The notes under the pieces were generated by a model. That model was not told the origin of the DNA. It searched no databases and saw nothing but the letters and a program-made list of their open reading frames with translations. The position numbers and the translations under genes were made by a program. Positions 44,465 through 53,867 of a stretch of DNA of 64,000 nt are shown piece by piece. Within the stretch, counting starts at the first letter, position 1. Each line of letters opens with the position of its first letter. This DNA is from Arenibacter nanhaiticus (lineage in GTDB: Bacteria > Bacteroidota > Bacteroidia > Flavobacteriales > Flavobacteriaceae). Location of the stretch: assembly GCF_900141935.1 (NCBI RefSeq), contig NZ_FQYX01000003.1:1-64000 (forward strand), read 5' to 3'.

Positions 44465-46048
44465 ATGAGTTTAAGCAAAAAAAGTACTTTAACGATTACA
44501 CTGCTAATTGCAACAAAAATACTTGCTCAAGAACCTGTTGTTCAAATTGATTTTGATATTCATGATAACTATTATCAAGGAATCAGTATTCCTGAGACCC
44601 CAGAGAATTTATTTGCTGCACAGCAACATTCATTTTCTGAAGGATTGGAAGGTAGAGCTATAGATTTCTCTGAGGACGGCACTATTAGAATGCCCTTAAA
44701 GCTGAAGCCAGAATTTGAACTAGAATACCATGCCGATATTTCTTTAACGGTTGAATTATGGGTAAAGACCAAGGCAGATGCTGGGCAAGGGACCCCTATT
44801 GCAGGAAATAAGAAGGATAAAAAATCCAAAAATAAGGGTTGGTTAATTTATGCCGAGGAAGATGGCAGTTGGTCACTCTTCATAAGTGATGGTAAGCTTC
44901 AACAAATTTACAATCCCACGGTAAAGCGTCAAAAAATTAATGATGGGAATTGGCATCAAATTGCCTTTACTATTGACAGGATTAAGGATGAAATATGGAT
45001 GTATTTTGACGGTGTTAACGTTGCTATTTATAACGCAAGTGGACTAAAAGATTTGAAAAGTAATCTAGAGACTACTTTTGCTGGAACTTCGGCTCGTTGG
45101 GAATATTTTGGGCAATGGGAGGCCTTTAATGGGTATATGGATGACATATCTGTTTGGAAGGCAGTACTGCCATCTGTGAAAATATCAGAGAACTATCAAA
45201 AGTATTTTCAACAAAAAAAGAAAGAGTATCCAGTAAATGAACTAAAAATACTTACGTGGAATATATGGCAAGGGGGAAAACGATTTGGGAAAGAGGTAGG
45301 TTTAAACCGGGTAATAAACATCATTAAAGATGCTAACCCTGATGTGGTTACACTTATAGAAACCTATGGTTCTGGTGAAAAAATTGCGGATGCACTAGGA
45401 TATCATTTTTATTTAATAAGTTCCAATCTTTCGATTATGAGTCGTTTTCCTATTAAGAAGACCATTAAAGCATTTAAATCGTTCAATTTTGGTGGTGTTG
45501 TATTACAAGTGGATCAAGACAAAGAAATTGCTATCTTAGACACTTGGTTACATTATTTACCAGATTACCACAGTAATATTATAAAGGGAGAGATAACTTC
45601 GGAAGAACTAGTAAGAGAAGAAGCAGATACCCGATTAAATGAAATAAATCAGATATTAAGAGAAATAAAACCGGTTTTGGACAATGCGGATAAAACACCA
45701 ATTATTATGGCTGGTGATTTTAACACCAACTCACATTTAGATTGGACGGAAGCAACCAAAGATGCCCATTTAGGTTATGTTGTAGAATGGCCTGTGACAA
45801 AGGTTATGCAAAACTATGGATTTACGGATAGTTATAGAGAATTGAATCCAAATCCCTTAACTAATCCAGGGTATTCAGCCTGGCCTTACAGTAGTCGTTT
45901 TGGACAACGCTATGTGGAGAGCAGAATAGATTATGTTTTTTATAAAGGAAGTAATATTCGAGCCTTAGAATCTAAAGTAGTAAACTATCACCCTATTATG
46001 TTTCCGTCAGACCACGCCGCCTTTTTAACTGTTTTTCAATTGAATTAA
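44465..46048 (+). CDS. LamG-domain EEP-superfamily phosphodiesterase
   Basis: The 527-residue protein has a signal peptide ending ILAQ (about 22), a LamG/concanavalin-like carbohydrate-binding domain (about 70-250, SLTVELWVKTK through YMDDISVWKA) and an endonuclease/exonuclease/phosphatase (EEP) domain (about 258-527). EEP catalytic residues are present: Asn266 (TWNIWQ), Glu299 (LIETYG), GDFNTNSH, and Asp516-His517 (SDHAAFL). EEP enzymes hydrolyse phosphodiesters in nucleic acids, inositol phosphates or sphingomyelin; the LamG domain argues for a glycan-linked substrate and not DNA. It is first of four tandem EEP genes; the next starts right at its stop. Confidence 0.9.
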   Translation: MSLSKKSTLTITLLIATKILAQEPVVQIDFDIHDNYYQGISIPETPENLFAAQQHSFSEGLEGRAIDFSEDGTIRMPLKLKPEFELEYHADISLTVELWVKTKADAGQGTPIAGNKKDKKSKNKGWLIYAEEDGSWSLFISDGKLQQIYNPTVKRQKINDGNWHQIAFTIDRIKDEIWMYFDGVNVAIYNASGLKDLKSNLETTFAGTSARWEYFGQWEAFNGYMDDISVWKAVLPSVKISENYQKYFQQKKKEYPVNELKILTWNIWQGGKRFGKEVGLNRVINIIKDANPDVVTLIETYGSGEKIADALGYHFYLISSNLSIMSRFPIKKTIKAFKSFNFGGVVLQVDQDKEIAILDTWLHYLPDYHSNIIKGEITSEELVREEADTRLNEINQILREIKPVLDNADKTPIIMAGDFNTNSHLDWTEATKDAHLGYVVEWPVTKVMQNYGFTDSYRELNPNPLTNPGYSAWPYSSRFGQRYVESRIDYVFYKGSNIRALESKVVNYHPIMFPSDHAAFLTVFQLN

Positions 46049-47092
46049 ATGAGAATTAACTTTATAAATACGGTTCTAATTTTGACTGTTTTATTGTTAC
46101 TACTGTGTTTAGGTTGCAAAAACACGTCTACTACCTTAGAGAGCTCCAAGCCTACTGCCTTAAAAATAATGACCTGGAACATTTGGGGGAGATATAATTT
46201 GCAGCCACGTTATACAATAAAAGGTAAGACAGCTCAAAAGAGAGTGATAGATATTATACAGGAAAGTGAGGCAGATATTATTACGATGACCGAAACGTAC
46301 GGTTCTGCACAAGCAATCTCAGAGGCATTAAATTTTTACTATTATACGCCTTCACCAGATGCTAACCTAACTATTTTTAGCAGATATCCTTTAGAAGATT
46401 TTGGAAACTTAGACGGTTTATCACCTTTTTCTTTTATTGTTTCGACTGCTATTCTCCCGGGTAATCAGAAAGTTAGGGTCTATAATATATGGTTAACTAG
46501 TGGCGGCAGACATATTGTAGCGATTAAGGATAAAAACCTCTCCGATGCTGACTTTAATAATGGAGATGAAAATCGTTTTGAACATATTCAACAGTTACTT
46601 CAACATAAAGAATTTAAAAAAGATTTAGCCAATAAAGATCAGGTTCCATTAATTGTTGCTGGAGATTTCAACTGTGTTTCTCATTTGGATTTTACGGAGG
46701 AAACAATAGCTAATGGGTTGAACTTTAATAGAATGGTTGCCAATAAAACTTCTATAGCTATGGCCAGTGCCGGTTTTACCGATACATATAGATCAACCAA
46801 CCCTATAATTACTCAAGAAACTTTGGGGTATACTTGGACTACTGTTGGGTTCGAATTTACGTATGAATCTGACATGGGCTTTGTACCCATTAAAACGGAT
46901 ACAAATCCTGAACCCGAATACAGAAACCCTTTTGCTAGAATAGATTTTATATATAGCACCGGCGAAAATATTCTCCCCCTTAATTCTAAAACCATTGTTC
47001 ATCATAGTTCTAATTTAAATAGGAGTTTTCCAGAATTCCCATCCGATCACGGGGCGGTGTTAACGACTTTTCAAATAAATCAAAATAAATGA
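46049..47092 (+). CDS. EEP-superfamily phosphodiesterase lipoprotein
   Basis: The 347-residue protein has a lipoprotein signal (LLLLCLGC, Cys at about 23). The EEP domain is complete: MTWNIWGR (Asn), MTETYGSA (Glu), IFSRYPLE, VVAGDFN-type VAGDFNCVSH, IDFIY and PSDHGAV (Asp-His). It shares with the first paralogue the ETYGS and SHLDFTE/SHLDWTE blocks, so the two arose by duplication. It abuts the upstream gene (stop then ATG) and overlaps the next by 4 bp, showing co-translation. It is probably anchored in the outer membrane. Confidence 0.9.
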   Translation: MRINFINTVLILTVLLLLLCLGCKNTSTTLESSKPTALKIMTWNIWGRYNLQPRYTIKGKTAQKRVIDIIQESEADIITMTETYGSAQAISEALNFYYYTPSPDANLTIFSRYPLEDFGNLDGLSPFSFIVSTAILPGNQKVRVYNIWLTSGGRHIVAIKDKNLSDADFNNGDENRFEHIQQLLQHKEFKKDLANKDQVPLIVAGDFNCVSHLDFTEETIANGLNFNRMVANKTSIAMASAGFTDTYRSTNPIITQETLGYTWTTVGFEFTYESDMGFVPIKTDTNPEPEYRNPFARIDFIYSTGENILPLNSKTIVHHSSNLNRSFPEFPSDHGAVLTTFQINQNK

Positions 47093-47604
47093 ATTCAAGA
47101 TATTCTGTTTTAATCTTTTTCTTTGGTATTACGAGTGTTGTTTTTTCGCAAGAAAACTTAGGTGTATTCACTTTTAATATTTGGGATCCTGCTGATATCC
47201 CATTTTGGGATAAACATACTAATGGCTACCCGGTTGATAAATTGGTAAATTACGTCTCGGAAGATAACGCGGATGTTTTATTTGCTGGTGATTTCAACAG
47301 TCCACCTGCTGCAGAGTTTCCTAGTTCGTCCAAAAAAAAAGGTAATTATACGTATAGTTCCCAAACCACACATATTTTAATTGATACCAAATTTAATGAT
47401 GCGTGGATGATTCTTCCGAATAACAATAAAAAAGGCAATGGAGTAACCTGTCCTGGACAAGACGATTATATTAAACGTGTTGACCAAGTTTATTTTAAGG
47501 GAAACGGTTTAAAACCAACGTATGCTTTTTTAAAACGCAATCTGTGGGAATCTATTAATTTATTAGACCATAATGGAGTAGTGGTCGATTTTGTAGTCAA
47601 ATAA
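47089..47604 (+). CDS. Internally deleted EEP-family protein, probably inactive
   Basis: The 171-residue protein has a signal peptide (ending VVFSQ), the first EEP strand with Asn (FTFNIWDPAD), and then NADVLFAGDFNSPPA: the text jumps from the strand before the catalytic Glu straight to the GDFN motif. About 100 residues, including the catalytic Glu and the SRFP block, are missing without loss of frame. The end keeps DQVYFKGNG and LLDHNGVVVDF (Asp-His). Normal EEP domains need about 250 residues. It overlaps the previous gene (ATGA). It is translated in principle but probably catalytically dead; a binding role is conceivable. Confidence 0.75.
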   Translation: MNSRYSVLIFFFGITSVVFSQENLGVFTFNIWDPADIPFWDKHTNGYPVDKLVNYVSEDNADVLFAGDFNSPPAAEFPSSSKKKGNYTYSSQTTHILIDTKFNDAWMILPNNNKKGNGVTCPGQDDYIKRVDQVYFKGNGLKPTYAFLKRNLWESINLLDHNGVVVDFVVK

Positions 47605-47671
47605 TCGATTGCGTTTATTTAGATGAAACTATTGAAAAAGAAAAAAAAATGAATTTAGAATTTTTAAATTA

Positions 47672-48577
47672 ATGACATCAATGAGGAAATCAATTATAGG
47701 AATGATTGTGATTATATCATTTTTGAGTGTTCAATTGGTCAATGCACAAGGTAACAAATCGGTAAAGGTGATTAGTTATAATATTTGGAACGGCTTTGAT
47801 TGGGGTAAAGATACCGATCGAAAAAAGAAGTTTATAGATTGGGCAAACACCCAAAATCCAGATGTACTTGCCTTGCAGGAATTGTGTGGATATACACAAG
47901 AAAAACTGTTGGATGATGCTAAGAAATGGGGGCATAACTATGCTGAAATTTTAAAAACTTCTGGGTATCCGGTTGGGATTACATCGAAGGAACCAATAGA
48001 GGTAAAAGAAAGAATATTGGATGATATGCATCACGGTGCCTTACATTGTAAAGTATATGGCATCGATGTGTTTGTGATTCACTTTTCACCATTTAGCCAT
48101 CAAAAAAGACGGGAAGAAGCAAAGATAATATTAGATAAACTAACCAAACTTATCCCAGAGCAAGACAAGTATTTGGTTTTAGGTGATTTCAATGCTTTGT
48201 CACCTTTTGATGCCAACCTGTATAAGGATAAAACATGGCTTTTGGAAGATAGAAGAGCTTCTGAGAAAGAACACGAACATGTTATGAATTTACTAGATGG
48301 CGAATTGGAATATGGTGTAATTGGGTCTCTTTTAGGCTTTCCTTTAATTGATGTTGTTCAAAGGTTTACTACCACATGGGAGGATAGATTAAGCTGTCCC
48401 ACCCAGGTATTTGAATCCGAAAAGGGAAAAGGCCCTAATAAAAACTCTACTCGAATAGATTATATTTTAAGTTCCCCTTTTTTAGCGAAAAATTGTGTAA
48501 ACGCAACCGTGCTAAACAAAAAAGAAACTTATTATTTATCTGATCATTATCCAATCTTGGCTGAATTTATATGGTAG
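47672..48577 (+). CDS. EEP-superfamily phosphodiesterase, secreted
   Basis: The 301-residue protein has a signal peptide ending VNAQ (about 26), then an EEP domain: ISYNIWNGFDWG (Asn), VLALQELCGY (Glu), VIHFSPFSH, LVLGDFNALSP, RIDYILSSP and LSDHYPILAEF (Asp-His). It is the most divergent of the four tandem copies (LQE and not TETYG) and has an insertion near 200-250. The domain set is complete, so it should be active. It lies 67 bp after the deleted paralogue. The start could be ATG 47681. Confidence 0.9.
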   Translation: MTSMRKSIIGMIVIISFLSVQLVNAQGNKSVKVISYNIWNGFDWGKDTDRKKKFIDWANTQNPDVLALQELCGYTQEKLLDDAKKWGHNYAEILKTSGYPVGITSKEPIEVKERILDDMHHGALHCKVYGIDVFVIHFSPFSHQKRREEAKIILDKLTKLIPEQDKYLVLGDFNALSPFDANLYKDKTWLLEDRRASEKEHEHVMNLLDGELEYGVIGSLLGFPLIDVVQRFTTTWEDRLSCPTQVFESEKGKGPNKNSTRIDYILSSPFLAKNCVNATVLNKKETYYLSDHYPILAEFIW

Positions 48578-48631
48578 GTTATAGAAGTATATAAAATAAA
48601 AATACTTAGAATCATAAAAATAATAGCCTTA

Positions 48632-48891
48632 ATGTTTATTGGGTTTTTAGGATTTGATTTAGTCGCTCAAAATCTATATGTAGAAATTTATTCCGGTAAT
48701 CAATAAAAATATATTGGATTAGTGCTCTCAATGGAATTGTTGACAGTAGTAAAGAGATTCAAGATAAAGTAAGTGCAACCATTAAAGGAAAAGACATTAA
48801 GGTTACTTCAGAAAATACAGTAGGAAAACTATCCATTGAATTTGAAACCTTTAACGCGGTTGCTGGAGATATAATTACTATTAAAATATAA
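48632..48891 (+). pseudogene. Remnant of a second GH116-type gene (C-terminal tail)
   Basis: A start-like peptide MFIGFLGFDLVAQNLYVEIY (48632 on) ends at a stop. Further on, in another frame, KEIQDKVSATIKGKDIKVT and FEAGD-like ETFNAVAGDIITIKI with a stop at 48889-48891 match the last 45 residues of the GH116 protein at 40908-43625 (REIQDKLSVTINGKDIKST, then DKVEITIN). It is therefore a scar of a duplicated, deleted glycosidase gene. Nothing functional remains. Confidence 0.65.
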
Positions 48892-48935
48892 TTTAGGGTT
48901 ATAGATGACCATTGAATAACAATAAATTAAAACAT

Positions 48936-49952
48936 ATGAAACGACGTGAATTTATTAATCGAGTAGGAATAGGGGCAACCGCTTCAATGGTGCCCCCAAC
49001 ATTATTATCATTTACACCATCACTTTTTTCTGAAAATAGGACAAAGCCGCTAAAAATCGGTATTGTATCGGATGTACATAAGGACTTAATGCCAGATGCC
49101 GACAAACGTTTGGAAATCTTTATTAACAAGGCTATTGGTGAGAAAGTAGATTTTATAATTCAAATGGGCGACTTCTGTTTTGCAGAAACAAAAAATAAAG
49201 GTTTTATAAATATTTGGGAACAGTTTAAAGGTCCCAAGTATCATGTTTTGGGCAATCATGACATGGATAAAAATTCGAAGGAAGAAATGCTGGACTTTTT
49301 TGGGATGCCTAAAACGTATTATTCATATGATTTTGGGGGCTATCATTTTATAGTATTGGATGCCAATTTCATATATCAAGATGGGAAGTTCATAGACTAT
49401 GAAAATTCTAATTTTTATATACATGATAGTGCTAGAACCTTTATAGATAATGAACAAATAGAGTGGTTTAAAGCTGATTTAGAGGCTACAAAACTCCCTA
49501 CTATGGTGTTTTCACATCAAAGTTTATGGCACTATCAATGGGGTGTTAAAAACCGTTTAACGCTTCAGAAAATAATGGAAGCCAACAAAGAAAAGGTGAT
49601 TTGTTGCCTAAATGGACATAATCATTTGGATTATCATCATCATCAAAACGGAATTGATTATATAGAAATTAATAGCATGTCATACCAATGGTTGTCGGAG
49701 AAATTTAAAAGCACGAAGCGTTTTCCAAAAGAATTTTATGACCAATATGGTAACCTTCCCCAGATAGGAGCTTATAAAGAACCACTATATGCATTAGCAA
49801 CATTAAACCCAAAGGGCACAATGGAGATAGAAGGAGTAAAGAGTACATGGATGTCCCCTTCTCCTTATGAAATGGGTATGGAGAAAGGAATTGATGGGAT
49901 GGAATATTCAGCTGAAATATCAGATTACAAAATAAAATTTAAAAAGAGATAG
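48936..49952 (+). CDS. Tat-exported calcineurin-like metallophosphoesterase
   Basis: The 338-residue protein starts at ATG 48936 with a twin-arginine signal (MKRREFINRVGIGATASM); a TTG 24 bp upstream is rejected because the Tat motif should be near the N-terminus. The metallophosphoesterase motifs are in order: IVSDVH, MGDF, LGNHDMD, FSHQ and NGHNHLDYHH. Tat export means it folds with its metals before reaching the periplasm. It probably releases phosphate or cleaves phosphodiesters made by the tandem EEP enzymes upstream. Confidence 0.9.
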   Translation: MKRREFINRVGIGATASMVPPTLLSFTPSLFSENRTKPLKIGIVSDVHKDLMPDADKRLEIFINKAIGEKVDFIIQMGDFCFAETKNKGFINIWEQFKGPKYHVLGNHDMDKNSKEEMLDFFGMPKTYYSYDFGGYHFIVLDANFIYQDGKFIDYENSNFYIHDSARTFIDNEQIEWFKADLEATKLPTMVFSHQSLWHYQWGVKNRLTLQKIMEANKEKVICCLNGHNHLDYHHHQNGIDYIEINSMSYQWLSEKFKSTKRFPKEFYDQYGNLPQIGAYKEPLYALATLNPKGTMEIEGVKSTWMSPSPYEMGMEKGIDGMEYSAEISDYKIKFKKR

Positions 49953-50116
49953 GAATTGAACTTCGAAAATATATAAAAAAACACTATTCAAACAGGTATT
50001 ACATAGTCACTCCTTATACGTCAATTGTGAAGTAGGAATTATCGATGAAAATTCAATAATAATTTTTAAAGAATTCGAAATTAATGTTCAAAATAATAGA
50101 AAAATTACATTTTAAG

Positions 50117-50496
50117 TTAATAAGGCCCCTTTAGTTTATCAATAATGTAGGTTTCATCGTCAATAAAGGATGTGCCATTTCCGATACTTTAAACAGTGAA
50201 GGTGATTTTGTTTTCTTGTACTTCCCAAGTTCTATGGAGTAAAGTTTTCATATTGTCAGAACTAGCGGAACCATCTTTAAAAAGTGTGAAATGTAATGCA
50301 AATTCAGAAGAGTCTTTCCAAGATCCGACAAGAAGTTCTTTATCTACGGTAGAACTTTGGTTGTCTTCGTTTTGTATTTCAGATGTGATTTCGCTTTCGG
50401 GGGTGTTTTTTTTTCTTTTCTACAAGAACCCATAAAGTGTATTGAAATTAGTAATAGGATTTGAATTGCCCTTGTCTTGAATATTGAATTTTTCAT
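50117..50496 (-). pseudogene. Lipocalin-like lipoprotein, frameshifted at an A9 tract
   Basis: From ATG 50496 the minus strand reads a lipoprotein signal ending FMGSC, then RKEKK at a run of nine A. In the original frame translation soon stops. In the frame one base away it continues NTPESEITSEIQNEDNQSS, then LLVGSWKDSSEFALHFTLFKDG and TWEVQENKITFTV, a lipocalin-like (LxGxWk...F..DG) pattern, with an in-frame stop at 50189 and further lipocalin-like residues (SIGNGTSFIDDETYIIDKL) beyond. Two lesions suggest true decay, not only tract slippage. Confidence 0.7.
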
Positions 50497-50982
50497 TGTT
50501 TTCTGAGGATGTTAATATTTATATGGGTTTACCAGGGAATTTATTTTGGTCGATCTTAAAAGAATAACGGCTAGTTATTACCAAATAACATCAAATGCAC
50601 TTCGGGCAGCTACCTTACTAATGGTATATGGTCACCTGCTTATAAAGGTTAGATCCAATATTATTACAATTGTAAGGAAATAAAAAAGGAACCTTTAAAT
50701 AAATTCATCATACTTGACATGCATAGGTTTATTAGGTAAAAAAAACAGAATCACCTTTCGAACAATAAAAAATATAATGTATTGATAATGAGTTTTTAAA
50801 AAGTCCTAATGCTAGTTGGGACATGTGTTTAAAAATATAAACGGCTTAAACTAGTCTTTAGGACGAATACTTAGGTTACTTTAATTATAATTGTTGCTTA
50901 AAATTTATTTGCACCTTATTGTTTAAGGATGTGGATGGACTGCTACAAGCTTAAAATAAAAATATAATTATTTAAAAAGATT
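50497..50982. other. Intergenic stretch without a supported gene
   Basis: About 490 bp before the NPCBM-domain gene. No open frame, strong hairpin or convincing promoter was identified. It presumably holds the promoter of the 50983 gene. Confidence 0.3.
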
Positions 50983-53784
50983 ATGAAACTTGTTTCCGAA
51001 GTAAAAATAAAATCATTAGTTCTTTCAATCAGTTTATTAGGTTTTTCAACGATATCTGCTCAAAATATTATGGATGTTGGGGAAATGCACATTTCCTCAG
51101 CCCTTCAAACCTACAGTGCTCCGGTCAAAAACAAAGCTGTAACAGGAGAAGTACTATCTGTAGCAGGAGTTAAGTTCAAAACTGGAGTCGGGGTACATTC
51201 TAGATCAAGCTTTAAAATAAAGGTTAATGATGGTAGACAATTTACGGCGAAAGTGGGAGTGAATGATGCTAAAATGAAGTATGATTCGGAAAGAGTCACA
51301 TCTATTCCTCTAACCGATGGTAAACGTATGTTTTATGAAATATCAGATACGGAAAAACAGTTTATTGGAGTAGAGGGGGAAGATGGAGGAGTAGACAAAG
51401 GCTCTGTGGTTTTTCTTTTACGTAACAACGGAGAAGAGATTTATAACAGCGGAATTATGATGGAGGGTGACCCCGCTAAAGACGTGAATGTTAAATTAAA
51501 AGGAGGCGTGTTTGAAATGATAGTGCAAGACGCAGGAGATGGTAAAAGTGGTGATCATGCTGTATGGTTGAACCCAAAAATAAATTACTTTGAAATACCT
51601 CCAATTATGGTAGCTTATGATTATATGGGGGAAACTCCCGTACAATCAAAAGGAATTAATTCAAAATTAAAAAAATTGATCGTTGATTTACCAGAAATAA
51701 AAACTCCATTAAAACAACCTGATTATGATTGGTTAATAGAGAATGGAAAAGCAAAAGCAGACGTATATAAAAGTGATAATGGCCAAGATATAATTATATC
51801 CAATGGTTTGGTGGCTAGGGTTTTTAGGTTATTTCCCAATTTGGCTACCATAGACTATGTCAATCAAATGACTGGAGAAAGCCTTTTGCGAAGTGTTTCC
51901 AATGAAGGTGTATTAACCATTGATGGCAAGGAGTATCCTATTGGGGGGTTAAAAGGGCAACCAGAATATGCTTATACCTTATTGAAATGGATAGATGAAA
52001 TGACTATAGACCCCAATTCATTTTTAATTGAAGAATTTGAGGTAAAGGATATTACTGATCGCTTAGAATGGCAACGTGTTCGTTGGGCCTCCAATCCACA
52101 TATGCCGACCGGAAAGGAATTGATTTTTACCTTGTCAAAGGATAATATATTGGTAAAAGTCCATTACGTGCTGTATGACGGCATTCCCACCCTTAGTAAG
52201 TGGATAGAAGTCATCAATGCGGGTGATATAATGATTCAGTTAAACGAATTTAAATTGGAACAATTGGCAATGGTAGAAGGCGAGAGCCTTGTAGATGTAC
52301 CCAAACATTTTGAAACACCAAATATCCATATAGAAACAGACTATGCTTTCGGTGCAATGCAACAAAAAACATCTGATAAGACAACCTTCTGGGAAGCAGA
52401 TCCACGCTATACTTCCCAAACTAATTATGCCATGCAGTTACCGGTAATGTTAGAGGTAAAGCCTCCCTTAGGACCAAATGTAGCTATAGCGAAAGGCGAT
52501 ACCCTTACTACTTTTAGGGTATGGGAGACCCCATTTGATAGTTATGACAAAGAGCGAAAAGGATTGTTCATTAGAAAAATGTATAGGACTATTTCTCCTT
52601 GGACAACAGAAAATCCAATTTTCCTTCATCTTACTTCTACAGATCCAGTAAAGATAAAGGAAGCTGTAGATCAGTGTGCTGAAGTAGGATATGAAATGAT
52701 TATTTTGAGTTTTGGAAGTGGGCTGAATATGGAGAAAGAATCCCCTGAATATTATGCAAAATTCAAGGAATATGTGGATTATGCAAAATCCAAAGGAATT
52801 GAACTTGGAGGATATTCATTATTGTCCAGTAGATGGATTAGTGATGAGGTTGATGTTATAAATCCAGAAACAGGAAAGCGAGGAGGAATGATATTTGGAT
52901 CCTCACCTTGCTTATGTTCGGATTGGGGCTACAGTTATTTCAGAAAGATCAAAACCTTTTTTAAAGAAACCGGTATGAGCGTTTTTGAGAATGATGGATC
53001 TTATCCGGGAAACGTATGTGCATCAACATCACATACCTACCATAATGGTCTTGAAGACTCTCAATGGAAGCAATACGCTCAGATCCAAGGGTTGTATAAA
53101 TGGATGAGATCTAAGGGCATATATATGAATATTCCAGATTTCTATATCAATTCGGGATCCAATAAAACGGGTATTGGATATCGAGAAGTCAATTGGTCTC
53201 TTCCAAGAGAAAGGCAATTGGTTCTGGGGCGGCAAAATTTATACGATGGGCTATGGAAAACTATTCCTAGTATGTCTTGGACCTTTGTGCCCTTAACGGA
53301 ATATCATGGGGGTGGAGAGGCCGCTACCTTAGAACCTTTAAATGATCATTTGGTAGATTATGAAAGTCATATGATGCAGAACTATGGCGCGGGGGTGCAG
53401 GCGTGCTATCGAGGACCGAGACTTTACGATACCCCAAAAACTAAAGCCGTAGTAACCAATGTAATCAATTGGTACAAAAAGTATAGGGATATTTTAAATA
53501 GTGATATAATACATCTAAGGCGACCTTCGGGAAAAGATTGGGATGGTTTTCTGCATGCGAATCCTAAATTAAAAGAAAAGGGTTTGGTGATGGTTTTCAA
53601 TCCACTAAATAAAGAAATAGTTAGGGAATTAAAATTACCTTTATACTATACCGGATTAACCAGTATTGCTAAGGTTCGCGAAAAGGAAGGTCCTGTGAAA
53701 AGATATCGACTTAACAGAAATTATGAAATAACCCTGAAAGTTACAATACCTGCCAATTCATATTCTTGGTTAGTTATAGAATAA
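50983..53784 (+). CDS. NPCBM-domain glycoside-hydrolase-like protein (clan GH-D type?)
   Basis: The 933-residue protein has a signal peptide ending ISAQ (about 27), an NPCBM/NEW2 carbohydrate-binding domain (about 30-205, GVHSRSSFKIKVNDGRQFTAKVGV), a large beta-sandwich (about 230-520), a (beta/alpha)8-like domain (about 530-830) and a C-terminal beta domain. FENDGSYPG (Asp671) and the following TYHNGLEDSQW are candidate catalytic-region motifs, resembling the Asp nucleophile strand of alpha-galactosidase-type enzymes. I do not recognise an established GH family, so the activity is unassigned. It lies between the phosphoesterase block and a Reg_prop regulator. Confidence 0.75.
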   Translation: MKLVSEVKIKSLVLSISLLGFSTISAQNIMDVGEMHISSALQTYSAPVKNKAVTGEVLSVAGVKFKTGVGVHSRSSFKIKVNDGRQFTAKVGVNDAKMKYDSERVTSIPLTDGKRMFYEISDTEKQFIGVEGEDGGVDKGSVVFLLRNNGEEIYNSGIMMEGDPAKDVNVKLKGGVFEMIVQDAGDGKSGDHAVWLNPKINYFEIPPIMVAYDYMGETPVQSKGINSKLKKLIVDLPEIKTPLKQPDYDWLIENGKAKADVYKSDNGQDIIISNGLVARVFRLFPNLATIDYVNQMTGESLLRSVSNEGVLTIDGKEYPIGGLKGQPEYAYTLLKWIDEMTIDPNSFLIEEFEVKDITDRLEWQRVRWASNPHMPTGKELIFTLSKDNILVKVHYVLYDGIPTLSKWIEVINAGDIMIQLNEFKLEQLAMVEGESLVDVPKHFETPNIHIETDYAFGAMQQKTSDKTTFWEADPRYTSQTNYAMQLPVMLEVKPPLGPNVAIAKGDTLTTFRVWETPFDSYDKERKGLFIRKMYRTISPWTTENPIFLHLTSTDPVKIKEAVDQCAEVGYEMIILSFGSGLNMEKESPEYYAKFKEYVDYAKSKGIELGGYSLLSSRWISDEVDVINPETGKRGGMIFGSSPCLCSDWGYSYFRKIKTFFKETGMSVFENDGSYPGNVCASTSHTYHNGLEDSQWKQYAQIQGLYKWMRSKGIYMNIPDFYINSGSNKTGIGYREVNWSLPRERQLVLGRQNLYDGLWKTIPSMSWTFVPLTEYHGGGEAATLEPLNDHLVDYESHMMQNYGAGVQACYRGPRLYDTPKTKAVVTNVINWYKKYRDILNSDIIHLRRPSGKDWDGFLHANPKLKEKGLVMVFNPLNKEIVRELKLPLYYTGLTSIAKVREKEGPVKRYRLNRNYEITLKVTIPANSYSWLVIE

Positions 53785-53867
53785 AACTTTTATTTATTTG
53801 ACAATATAATATAAGAATAATTTAAAATTATGTTTTTGGTTCGATTGGCATATCCAATCTTTTGAAA

